Translations under genes and position numbers: made by a program
The notes under the pieces: model-generated
Seen by the model: the letters and a program-made list of their open reading frames with translations, nothing else
The model's database searches: none
Told to the model about the DNA's origin: nothing
In this document: piece after piece, positions 24,917-34,562 of the stretch
How the letters are laid out: the number at the start of each line of letters is the position of its first letter
How positions within the stretch are numbered: position 1 is the stretch's first letter
Source: QHXN01 sp032162705
GTDB taxonomy: Bacteria; Acidobacteriota; Blastocatellia; Pyrinomonadales; Pyrinomonadaceae
DNA length: 64,000 nucleotides
Direction: 5' to 3'
NCBI GenBank assembly: GCA_032162705.1
Contig: JAVRON010000103.1
Coordinates: forward strand, 8,228-72,227

Positions 24917-25121
24917 AACCTTTCGGCTTTTTCCCGATAGAAAGCTTTAGCCAGTCGGCAGATTCTCGGTGCCCCTTCGCTCACGCGTGAGTGTTGCCCG
25001 GCGACCTTGCGCCCTTCGGCCTATTCTTCGCGCCCTGCGTGTCCCGGTCTGCCGAATGAAAGGGGCCGAGCGGAGAACTCGCCGAAGAGCGCTAGAGTCT
25101 TTCAACGCGGACTCCCCAAAC

Positions 25122-26531
<1,410 letters not shown>

Positions 26532-26692
26532 AGCGAACCCGCGTCAGACTTCATCCTTTCTTGCTTCTGTTCACTGTTGTACACACGCGCGGACTCTCGC
26601 CTGTCCACTCCTGTGAACACTGCCCCGCGCTGCTAAAGAAAGAAGACGCCAGTTTGGCGGGAATCGACGCTTACAGTGTTGCTCGGCGACAC

Positions 26693-26707
26693 TGGCACGT
26701 GTGTTGC
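26693..26707 (+). promoter_or_regulatory. Sigma-54 (-24/-12) promoter
   Basis: TGGCACGTGTGTTGC matches TGGCACG-N4-TTGC with GG and GC exactly ten bases apart. It points to the orphan receiver gene (start 26824). About 75-130 bp upstream lie inverted half-sites TGTTCAC (26568-26574) and GTGAACA (26613-26619) and a GCCTGTCCA element (26599-26607), possible activator sites. Confidence 0.75.
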
Positions 26708-26823
26708 GATGATGTTGAACGGTGAAGGTCTCAAAACCTGGCATCCGCTGAAAGGGTGATGTACGTAGATGATAATTGAGCACATCGCCGGCTCGATTTT
26801 GGTTGATGACGGGGACGAAGAAG

Positions 26824-27219
26824 ATGACGAAACCCAAAGTTCTCATAGTTGATGACGACGTTGCGATCACGCAGCAGCTCTTCTGGACGCTGTGCGACGA
26901 GTTCGAGGTGATGACGGCCAACAGTCTCTCGTCGGCCATCCGCCGGGCGACTATCTACGAGCCTGACGTTGCCATCCTCGACCTTCACCTGCCGCCCACG
27001 CTCGACGCGCCCGACACGGGGCTACGGATACTCGACTACGTCAAGGGCCACCTCCCTTCGTCGAAAGTCTTCGTAGCCAGCTCCGACCCCTCGGGCGAAA
27101 TGCGCCGCGACTGCATCCGCCGCGGCGCGGACGGGTTCTTCGACAAGCCGCTCGATGTCGAGCGACTGCTCGCGACCGTCCGCCGCATCGCCGTCGGTCG
27201 CCGACTCGCGGCTGCCTGA
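26824..27219 (+). CDS. Stand-alone response-regulator receiver protein
   Basis: 131 residues (MTKPKVLIVDDDVAITQQLF); an ATG at 26806 would add six residues. A single CheY-like receiver with acidic pocket DDD, phospho-Asp in VAILDLHLPPTLDA and Lys in GFFDKPLDVERLL. No output domain. Its DLHLPP segment closely resembles that of the PrsR-like protein upstream, suggesting common origin and possibly phosphate-sink or competitor behaviour. Its own sigma-54 promoter at 26693 would make it a target of the upstream activator. Confidence 0.82.
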   Translation: MTKPKVLIVDDDVAITQQLFWTLCDEFEVMTANSLSSAIRRATIYEPDVAILDLHLPPTLDAPDTGLRILDYVKGHLPSSKVFVASSDPSGEMRRDCIRRGADGFFDKPLDVERLLATVRRIAVGRRLAAA

Positions 27220-27833
27220 CAGAGCGGCCCCGAAGCTTTCAGAAAAGTTTCACCCCGGCGAGCGACCACTGCGGCGCTCTTCGAGTCAGATGCGTGGCTT
27301 CTCGATTGTCCCAACCGCGCATGCCTTAATGCTCTTTGACTTCATGATTCGGCCCTCGCCTACCCCAATAATCGAGTGGCCGTGAGAGCGTCCGCGCGTT
27401 AAGGCATCCCTTCTGCTTTGTGCGGTCGCTAAAGCCCCCGTCTCCAAATAGACTCCTGCCCAGAGTCGCGGGGGCTTTATTTTTTCTAAGAGACAGCGGA
27501 TTCCCGCGTTCCTGCCCAACTCGCACTGTCGCCCATAGCCCTCTCGACGACGGCGAATGCCGAGGCGTTTAGAGGCACAGACCTCTCCCTGGCCTACTTC
27601 GTGCGAGTCGAGGGTATAAGCACCTGCCGCGCCCCAAAGTCAATACCAGCGAACCCACAAAAGGATGAGCGATGGCTCGAAGTGTCGCCACTTGAACGAG
27701 GATATGATTTCCGGAGAGTGATATTCTAACTGAAGGGAGTATTATGCTCGGACGCAATTCCTGCAACAGAGCCTCGAAAGTGATGCCGGGCGCGTCGGAT
27801 CGTGTCGGCGGAATTTGAGCTGATACCAACGCT
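27220..27833. other. 614-bp gap: terminator, doubtful micro-ORF, otherwise nothing recognised
   Basis: Contains a strong plus-strand terminator at 27430-27486. The sequence before it (about 27290-27430) is AT/GC mixed with no ORF and could be either the 3' UTR of the receiver gene or a small RNA. At 27744-27818 an ATG preceded by GAAGGGAGTATT opens a 24-codon frame (MLGRNSCNRASKVMPGASDR). The ribosome binding site is good, but length and composition give no support. Confidence 0.4.
27430..27486 (+). terminator. Rho-independent terminator
   Basis: TAAAGCCCCCG (27430-27440) pairs with CGGGGGCTTTA (27469-27479), followed by TTTTTTCT. The long loop can form an inner GACT/AGTC stem. It is well placed to end either the receiver transcript or a small RNA starting in the preceding 200 bp. 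Confidence 0.75.
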
Positions 27834-28646
27834 ATGCCGCAAATTGAGGTTGGAGATGTTGAGCTTTATTACGAAACCCACGGCGAGGGCGAGCCGCTGG
27901 TTTTGATCCCCGGCTTCGGGACTGGATTGTGGCTCTGGTTCAAACAGACCGAAGCTTTCGCGCAAAGGTTCCGCACAATCGTCTTCGACCCGCGCGGCTT
28001 GGGACGCTCTGAGGTTGGGCGCACGAATGCGACCGTCATGGCATGCGCCGATGATGTGGCGGCGCTGCTCTCGGCGCTGGGCATTGAGCGGGCGCACGTT
28101 CTGGGAGTCTCGTTCGGCGGCTTTGTCGCGCAGGAGTTCGCGCTCGCGCACCCGCGCAATCTCGGTAAGCTCGTGCTGTGCTGCACGAGCTTCGGCGGCG
28201 CGCGCCATGTGCTTCCGTCCGCAAGCACTTTGCAGGCGATGGCTTCCGCCGAAGGGTTGAACACGGAGGAGCGCACGCGCAAGAATCTGCGGCCTGCGTT
28301 CGCCCCGACATTTCTTGCGCGGCGACCCGAAGAAGTCGAAGAGGTGGCGGCACTGCGCCTGCGTCACCCCGTCGGCGAGTTGACGCATCTCGGACAGGTG
28401 CAGGCCGCGGCGGCTTTCGACGCCGGGGCGAGGGTCTCGCGGATCGAAGCGCCGACGCTCGTCGTCACGGGCGATGAGGATGCAATCGTCCCGCCGGAAA
28501 ACTCGCGCAATCTCGCGGCGGTCATACCGGGCGCGCGGCTCTCAATCATCGAAGACGCGGGCCATATGGTTTTCATAGAGCGCAGCGAGGAGTTCAACCG
28601 GGCGGTAATCGAGTTCCTTGAAGAGTCACCCGCCAAAGCACTTTGA
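27834..28646 (+). CDS. Alpha/beta hydrolase
   Basis: 270 residues. Classical fold: oxyanion region VLIPGFGTGLWLW, nucleophile elbow GVSFGG, acid residue in LVVTGDEDAIVPPENS and His in IIEDAGHMVFIERSEEF. The protein resembles 3-oxoadipate enol-lactonase-like esterases, but the substrate is unclear. It heads the acyl/lipid gene run, 31 bp before the KAS III-like gene, suggesting a thioesterase or lactonase role on acyl intermediates (inference). Confidence 0.85.
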   Translation: MPQIEVGDVELYYETHGEGEPLVLIPGFGTGLWLWFKQTEAFAQRFRTIVFDPRGLGRSEVGRTNATVMACADDVAALLSALGIERAHVLGVSFGGFVAQEFALAHPRNLGKLVLCCTSFGGARHVLPSASTLQAMASAEGLNTEERTRKNLRPAFAPTFLARRPEEVEEVAALRLRHPVGELTHLGQVQAAAAFDAGARVSRIEAPTLVVTGDEDAIVPPENSRNLAAVIPGARLSIIEDAGHMVFIERSEEFNRAVIEFLEESPAKAL

Positions 28647-28677
28647 CAACCGTCGGGTCACACCAACAGACATCTCT

Positions 28678-29670
28678 ATGGCTTACGCGAAAATCATCGG
28701 CACAGGCTCCTACGTCCCCGAAAAGATACTAACGAACGACGACCTCAGCCGGATGCTCGGCGAGGACATCAACGAATTCGTCTCGCAGGTGATCGGCATA
28801 CGCGAGCGCCACGTCTGCGCCGAGAATGAGAGCACCGCAGACCTTGCGACTGAAGCCGCGCGCCGTGCGCTCGAAGCGGCGGGAGTCGCCCCGGAAGAGT
28901 TAGACCTCATCGTGCTCGCGACCGACACGCCGGAATATATCTCGCCGGCGACCTCGGTCGTCGTGCAGCAACGGCTCGGCGCGAAGAATGCCGGCACGTT
29001 CGATGTGAACTGCGCCTGCGCCGGGTTCGTCACCGCGCTCGACGCGGCATCGAAGTACATCATTGCCGACCCGACGACCTACAAGACAGTGCTCGTCGTC
29101 GGCGCTTACGCGATGAGCAAGTTCATTGATTGGACGGAGAAGAAAACGGCGACCATCTTCGCCGACGGCGCGGGCGCGGTCGTGCTGCGTGCATCGAACG
29201 AAGGCCCGGGCTTTCTCGCGTCGAAGCTCATCGCCGACGGGAGTTACCACGGCCACATGGGCATCTACGCGGGCGGCACGCACATGCCGATTGACGAGGG
29301 CGTGCTGAAGGAAGGTAGGTTCACCAAAGTCCGCTTCGTGCAGAAGTATCCGCCGGAGGTCAACATCGAGGGCTGGCCCGCAATCGTCCGAGACGTGCTG
29401 GCGAAAGCGGGGCTGGCGCGGGAAGACGTGGCGCTTTTCCTCTTCACGCAGGTCAACCTGAGCACAATCGTGGAGGTCATGAGGCGGCTCGAACTTCCCT
29501 GGGAGCGCACGCACACCATCATGGGGAAGTGGGGCTACACAGGCTCGGCGTGCATCCCGATGGTTTTGGACGACGCCGTCAGCGCGGGCAAGCTCAAGCG
29601 CGGCGAGACGGTCGTCATGTGCGCCTCCGGCGGCGGCCTCAACATGGCCTGTGCGGCTTTCAGGTGGTAA
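28678..29670 (+). CDS. KAS III (FabH)-like protein missing catalytic His and Asn
   Basis: 330 residues from MAYAKIIGTGSYVPEKILTN; the frame extends 20 codons upstream, overlapping the hydrolase end. Thiolase-superfamily fold with the acyl-accepting Cys in FDVNCACAGFV. Aligned to E. coli FabH, the catalytic His (PHQAN) is Thr here (FTQVNLSTIVEVM) and the catalytic Asn (HGNTSAAS) is Tyr (KWGYTGSACIP). Decarboxylative condensation of malonyl-ACP therefore looks impaired; an acyltransferase or non-decarboxylative ligase role, as in divergent KAS III homologues, is more likely. Next to acyl-CoA synthetase and MaoC genes. Confidence 0.85.
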   Translation: MAYAKIIGTGSYVPEKILTNDDLSRMLGEDINEFVSQVIGIRERHVCAENESTADLATEAARRALEAAGVAPEELDLIVLATDTPEYISPATSVVVQQRLGAKNAGTFDVNCACAGFVTALDAASKYIIADPTTYKTVLVVGAYAMSKFIDWTEKKTATIFADGAGAVVLRASNEGPGFLASKLIADGSYHGHMGIYAGGTHMPIDEGVLKEGRFTKVRFVQKYPPEVNIEGWPAIVRDVLAKAGLAREDVALFLFTQVNLSTIVEVMRRLELPWERTHTIMGKWGYTGSACIPMVLDDAVSAGKLKRGETVVMCASGGGLNMACAAFRW

Positions 29671-29674
29671 AGAC

Positions 29675-29820
29675 AATTAACAGGGGTGGACAGGATAGAC
29701 AGGATAAGAGAATTTTTGATTTGCGATTTTTGATTTGCGATTGATTGGCAGAAATCCGCAAATCAAAAATCTAAAATCCCAAATCAAAAATCCTGTCTAT
29801 CCTGTCCATCCCTGTTAATT
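29675..29820. repeat. Intergenic long inverted repeat, GGACAGGAT/AGACAGGAT units
   Basis: 31-bp outer arms (29675-29705 and 29790-29820, one mismatch) with the same GGACAGGATAGACAGGAT block as the element at 21130, and inner arms of TTTTTGATTTGCGATT units. Starts 4 bp after the KAS III-like stop. Confidence 0.8.
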
Positions 29821-29834
29821 CCTTTTGCTAAGCA

Positions 29835-31625
29835 ATGAAGTACCCGAACATCTACACACTCTTCGTCGAGCAGGTCGAGCGATACGGCGACCGCGACGCT
29901 TTTTACGTGCGGCGGGGCGACGTGTGGGCGGGCATCACCTGGGAGAATTTCGGGCGCGAGGCACACGAGTTTGCCTGTGCGCTGGCCGCGCGTGGACTCA
30001 AGCCGGGCGGCTCGGTCTGCATCCTCATGGGCAACGTCCCCGAATGGCCGGTCGCAGACCTCGGCACGATCATCGCGGGGGGCGTGAGCGTCGGCCTCTA
30101 CCCGACCAGTTCCGCCGAACAGTGCCAGTACATCATCAACCACTCGGATGCCGAATTGGTGTTGGTCGATACCGCCGTCCAACTCGACAAGGTTCTGCGC
30201 GTGCGCGAAGCACTGCCGAAGTTGAAGACAATCGTGGTGCTCGACGAGGAAGCCGCGCGTGTGTGTGAAGGCGTCACGAGCTATCGTGAATTTTTAGCAT
30301 CGGGGCAGCAGCGTCGTGAAGAGTTCGAGTCCGTCGTCACACGGCGGGCGCGAGAGGCGCGGACTGACGACGTTGTAATTATGGTCTACACGTCGGGGAC
30401 AACGGGGCTGCCGAAGGGGGCGTGCCTGAGCCACCGGTACGTGCTGGGCAGCGTCGAGTCTTTGCAGGGATGTGTCCCGCTCGACGACGCGGACGTGGCC
30501 TTCTCCTATCTTCCCTACTGCCACGTTGCGGAACGCATCTCCGGTCTCTACACACGAATGTACGCGGGCGCGACCACATACTTCGTTGAAGACCCGTCGA
30601 AGCTCTGGGACTACATGCTTGAAGTGAAGCCGACGGTGTTCGCTTCCTTGCCACGCTTCTTCGAGAAAGTTCATGCGCGCGTTGTCTCAGACCTCGACGA
30701 CGTTGCGCCCGAAGAGCGACGACGCTTCAACGAGGCGCTGACCGTCGGTCGTGAGATAAGCCGTCTGCGACAGTTGAACGAGCCAGTGCCAGCCGGGTTG
30801 AAAGAGAAGTACGAGCGTGAGTCTGAGCCTATGTTGGATAGGGTCAGTAGTTACTTCGGCGGTCGCATCCGGCTGATGACTTCCGGCGGCGCGCCGCTTC
30901 TAACAGAGATCGCGGAGTTCTTCGACGCGGCGGGCCTCCCCGTTCTGCAAGCTTACGGACTGACGGAGAACGTGTGCGTCGCCTTCAATCGTCCGGACAA
31001 TTACAGATTCGGAACTGTCGGCCCGCCGATGCCGGGATGCTGTGTGAAGACAGCCGCCGACGGTGAGATCATCGTGCGGAGCGAGATGATGTTCAGCGGC
31101 TATTACAAAGAGCCGGAGAAGACCGCGGAAGTTTTCGATGGTGAGGGCTGGCTGCTCACGGGCGACATCGGCGAGATTGACCGTGATGGCTTCCTGACGA
31201 TCACGGGCCGCAAGAAGGAACTGATCGTCACCTCGACGGGGAAGAACATCGCCCCCGCCCTCATTGAAAATATGCTTAAGGAGCATCATCTCGTCAGCCA
31301 CGCGCTCGTCTACGGCGACGGCAAGAGCTACCTCGTCGCGCTCCTCACGCTCAACGCGTCGGAGACGCAAGGATATGCGCGCGCGCGCGGGATTGATTAC
31401 GAAGACTTCGCAGACCTCGTGCGGAAAGAAGAGACGCGCGCGCTCGTCCGACGCATCGTCGAGGGCGTCAACGCAAGAGTCTCGAAGACGGAGGCCGTCA
31501 GGAAGTTCGTCATTCTCGACCACGACCTGAGCGTCGAGGCGGACGAGGTGACGCCGACCATGAAGATCAAGCGCAAAGTGGTCAACGAGCGTTACAGAGA
31601 CGTGTTAGAAGGTTTGTACAAATGA
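29835..31625 (+). CDS. Long-chain acyl-CoA synthetase (AMP-forming)
   Basis: 596 residues. ANL superfamily with the P-loop VYTSGTTGLPKGACLSH, YGLTEN, GWLLTGDIGEIDRDGFLTIT and GRKKELIVTSTGKNIAP. Length and motifs match the FAA1/COG1022 group that activates medium to long fatty acids. It lies between the KAS III-like and MaoC-type hydratase genes and probably supplies acyl-CoA to them. A second, different acyl-CoA ligase is at 39897. Confidence 0.9.
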   Translation: MKYPNIYTLFVEQVERYGDRDAFYVRRGDVWAGITWENFGREAHEFACALAARGLKPGGSVCILMGNVPEWPVADLGTIIAGGVSVGLYPTSSAEQCQYIINHSDAELVLVDTAVQLDKVLRVREALPKLKTIVVLDEEAARVCEGVTSYREFLASGQQRREEFESVVTRRAREARTDDVVIMVYTSGTTGLPKGACLSHRYVLGSVESLQGCVPLDDADVAFSYLPYCHVAERISGLYTRMYAGATTYFVEDPSKLWDYMLEVKPTVFASLPRFFEKVHARVVSDLDDVAPEERRRFNEALTVGREISRLRQLNEPVPAGLKEKYERESEPMLDRVSSYFGGRIRLMTSGGAPLLTEIAEFFDAAGLPVLQAYGLTENVCVAFNRPDNYRFGTVGPPMPGCCVKTAADGEIIVRSEMMFSGYYKEPEKTAEVFDGEGWLLTGDIGEIDRDGFLTITGRKKELIVTSTGKNIAPALIENMLKEHHLVSHALVYGDGKSYLVALLTLNASETQGYARARGIDYEDFADLVRKEETRALVRRIVEGVNARVSKTEAVRKFVILDHDLSVEADEVTPTMKIKRKVVNERYRDVLEGLYK

Positions 31626-31673
31626 AGAGCAGCGTTCGCATTCAGACTCGTCCATGACAAAGGAGAGATACCG

Positions 31674-32078
31674 TTGAATATCAAACCCGGTGATTCCGCC
31701 ACCTACTCGAAGACAATCAACGACGAAGACATACGCGCCTTCGCAGACCTCGCGGGCGATGACAACAGCGTCCATCTCAACGACGAGTATGCGCGTAAGA
31801 CTCGCTTCGGGCGGCGCATCGCGCACGGGATGCTCGGCGCGTCGCTCATCTCGACCGTCATCGGCACGCAACTACCCGGCTCCGGCACGATCTACCTCAG
31901 CCAGAGTCTTAAATTCGTCGCGCCGGTCTTTCCCGGCGACACGGTGACGGCGAAGGCCACGGTCAAATCCATCAAGGAGGGCAAGCCCATCGTGACGCTG
32001 GAGACCGTCTGCACCAACCAGCATGGTGAGACGGTCATCACGGGCGAGGCCGTGGTGCTGGTCGAAAACGTGGACTGA
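31674..32078 (+). CDS. MaoC/PhaJ-type (R)-specific enoyl-CoA hydratase
   Basis: 134 residues with a TTG start (31674) that is well placed after AAAGGAGAGATACCG. Hot-dog fold with the hydratase motif FADLAGDDNSVHLNDEYA (catalytic Asp and His) and RRIAHGMLGASLISTVIG. It would hydrate trans-2-enoyl-CoA to (R)-3-hydroxyacyl-CoA, linking fatty-acid oxidation to polyhydroxyalkanoate-type metabolism. It fits with the PHB-depolymerase-type esterase at 41520. Confidence 0.88.
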   Translation: MNIKPGDSATYSKTINDEDIRAFADLAGDDNSVHLNDEYARKTRFGRRIAHGMLGASLISTVIGTQLPGSGTIYLSQSLKFVAPVFPGDTVTAKATVKSIKEGKPIVTLETVCTNQHGETVITGEAVVLVENVD

Positions 32079-32132
32079 CTTCCGTTATCATGATGCCATG
32101 AGCTTGGCGGCGACCGTCCGCTTGCGTTTGAG

Positions 32133-34562
32133 GTGGGCGGTCGCGACATTTTTTTCGGGCCGAAGCGAGGCCAAATCGTGCGCGACAGATTCATCCTCGA
32201 TTCCAAAGAGAACATCCTCTTCATAGACTTTGCGGGCTTGCACATCGAGAGCCGCGCGCAGGTCGAGGAGATCGCGCGTCTCGTCGAAGAGTCGGTCGCG
32301 GCGCAGGGGCGGCGCGTCTATGCGGTCGTCAACTACGAAGGCACGGAGATGGCACCCGAGATCGTCGAGTATTACGGCGAGCGGATCAAGGAGCTGCAAG
32401 CGCGCCACGCCATCTCGACGGTTCGCTACTCTTCGAGCGGGCTGACGCGCTCGGTACTGCGCTACCTCGGCGCTGCGGTTGACCTCGAATCAAACGCCTT
32501 CACGACGCGCGACGAGGCCATCCGCGCCATTCGCGAATCAGAGCGACGAGTCCCGACGCGCGCGCCGCTCCCGCTCTGGGGAATGCTTAACCCGCGCCGA
32601 AGTCTGCTCGGCAAGCTCTCGCTCGGGTGGCTCGCGGGCCTCCTCGTCATGGCGGTCGTCTATGCGGCGGGGGCCGCGCTGTCGGACGAGGCGACACGGT
32701 CTCGCGCGTTCAACGTCGCTGCGTCGTCGTCGGCGCTCCTCGCGGGCTGCGCGGCCACCGGCGCGATTCTCTACTTCTCCGTCATCAGGCCACTTCGCAG
32801 GATGGAGTCTCTCGCACGGAGCCTCGTCCTCGGCGGGGCGTTCGAGCCGATTGAATCCACCGGCGAGGACGAGACAGGGCAGCTCGCGCGTGTGCTCAAC
32901 GAGACCGCCGGGCAACTGCGCCGCGACATCGAGCGCCTCAGCGGCCTCTACCACATCTCTCTGATGATGGGAACGGGGACGGAGGTGAGCCGCATCTGCG
33001 AGCTTCTGACGCGCAAGACTGCGCGGCTGCTCGGCGCGGAGATGTGCGTCATCATGCTCTGCGACGAGCAGAAGAAGCGCATCTATGCTCAACTTCCCGC
33101 CTACGGCATTGGCGATGACCACGCGCGACTGCTCACGTCCGGCCTTGACGAAAAGAACATCGCCACGCAGGTCTTCCACACGGGCGAGCCGTACATGACC
33201 AACGAGGTCGCCGCCAGCCCGCTTACAATTAACGGCGCGAAACTCTCTGCCGACGCGTTTCTCTTTCGGGATTTTCCGGGGACGGGCAGCCCGACCGGTC
33301 GGGCTTCAGCCGCCGAGACGCTGGGTGTGCGCGCCGTTCTGGCCGTGCCCTTGCGCGCCGGAGAATTACCTCTCGGCACTCTCATGGTGATGAACAAGGA
33401 GGGCGGCTTCGTCGAGGAGGACAAGCAACTCGTGACGATCTTCGCCTCGCAGGCGGCGCAACTGATCGTCAACGCGCAACTGTTCGAGCGCGTCCGCCAT
33501 TCGGAAGAGCAACACCGGCAGATTTTCGAGAGCGCACTCGACGGGCTTTACCGTAGCACAACGGAAGGCCGCCTCGTCACCGTCAATCCATCGCTCGCTT
33601 CGATGCTCGGCTACGGCGCGTCGCACGAGTTGGAAGGGGCAAATCTCTTAGACTTGTTCGCCGACCGCGGGGAGGCAGACCGTCTGTTCAGTGAGTTGAG
33701 CAGGCATGGTCAGGCGCTCGATAAGGAGTGCGAGTTGCGCCGCGGCGCGGGCGATACCCTCTCGACTCGCATCAGTGTCCGTGCTGTCACAGACGAGTCG
33801 GACGGCAAGGTCTATCACCTAGGCATCGTCCGCGACGTGACGGAGCAGAAGCGACTCTCCGAGCAGTTGGTCGTCTCAGAGCAGTTGGCTGTCGTCGGCG
33901 AGATGGTAGCTGGCGTGGCGCATGAGGTTCGGAATCCTCTGTGCGGCATCACGACTACGGTCAGCGCGCTGGCGCGCCGCCTCGAAGACCGCGAGGAGAT
34001 GCGCCCATTCGTTGACGTGATTATGACGGAGGCCGGACACCTCAATCACCTGATGGAGCAACTTTTGGAGCACAGTCGCCCCGTCCAGCCCGACGGCGAC
34101 GGCGCGGACTTAGGGTCGTTGATTCGCGAAGTGGTCGGCGAGTGGGGCGTGCAGGCCGAAGCCAAAGGCGTGGCACTTGCTTTTGAGTGCGGCGAAGAGT
34201 TGCCGGGCCTGCGACTCGACAAACGCAAGATGCACGGCGTCTTCGTCAATCTTATAGACAACGCGCTGCATCACACCGCGCCGGGCGGGCGTGTCCAGAT
34301 CGTCGCGACGACGCCGGGCGTGGGTAAGCCCGCGCGTGCCGAGGTTCGCGTCGAAGTGAGGGACACCGGCGCAGGGATTGCGCCCGACAAACTGTCGAGA
34401 ATTTTCGATCCATTCTTCACGACGCGCACGACGGGGACGGGCCTCGGCCTCGCCATCGTGCAGAAGGCGATTCACGACCACGGCGGGACGATCACAGCTC
34501 AAAGCGAGCCGGGGAAGGGAACGGCCTTCGTCATCACGCTGCCGCTGGAGTTCGGACGGTAA
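32133..34562 (+). CDS. Multidomain sensor histidine kinase (STAS-like, HAMP, GAF, PAS)
   Basis: Up to 809 residues from a GTG at 32133; a GTG at 32178 (VRDRFILDSKENILFIDFAG) is an equally good start. Order: an N-terminal soluble STAS-like domain (residues 15-130), two TM helices (about 165-220), HAMP (RRMESLARSLVLGGAFEPIE), GAF (about 280-455), PAS (EEQHRQIFESALDGLYRSTT), phosphoacceptor GVAHEVRNPLCGITTTVSAL and ATPase (NLIDNALHHTAPGG, DTGAGIAPDKLSRIFDPFFT, TGLGLAIVQKAI). It pairs with the overlapping NtrC-type regulator (TAATG). The soluble N-terminal domain ahead of the membrane helices is unusual. Confidence 0.85.
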   Translation: MGGRDIFFGPKRGQIVRDRFILDSKENILFIDFAGLHIESRAQVEEIARLVEESVAAQGRRVYAVVNYEGTEMAPEIVEYYGERIKELQARHAISTVRYSSSGLTRSVLRYLGAAVDLESNAFTTRDEAIRAIRESERRVPTRAPLPLWGMLNPRRSLLGKLSLGWLAGLLVMAVVYAAGAALSDEATRSRAFNVAASSSALLAGCAATGAILYFSVIRPLRRMESLARSLVLGGAFEPIESTGEDETGQLARVLNETAGQLRRDIERLSGLYHISLMMGTGTEVSRICELLTRKTARLLGAEMCVIMLCDEQKKRIYAQLPAYGIGDDHARLLTSGLDEKNIATQVFHTGEPYMTNEVAASPLTINGAKLSADAFLFRDFPGTGSPTGRASAAETLGVRAVLAVPLRAGELPLGTLMVMNKEGGFVEEDKQLVTIFASQAAQLIVNAQLFERVRHSEEQHRQIFESALDGLYRSTTEGRLVTVNPSLASMLGYGASHELEGANLLDLFADRGEADRLFSELSRHGQALDKECELRRGAGDTLSTRISVRAVTDESDGKVYHLGIVRDVTEQKRLSEQLVVSEQLAVVGEMVAGVAHEVRNPLCGITTTVSALARRLEDREEMRPFVDVIMTEAGHLNHLMEQLLEHSRPVQPDGDGADLGSLIREVVGEWGVQAEAKGVALAFECGEELPGLRLDKRKMHGVFVNLIDNALHHTAPGGRVQIVATTPGVGKPARAEVRVEVRDTGAGIAPDKLSRIFDPFFTTRTTGTGLGLAIVQKAIHDHGGTITAQSEPGKGTAFVITLPLEFGR

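Noticed and set aside
26655..26672. Second sigma-54-like sequence (TTTGGCGGGAATCGACGCTT)
   Set aside because: GG to GC spacing is eleven rather than ten bases and the downstream element is poor.
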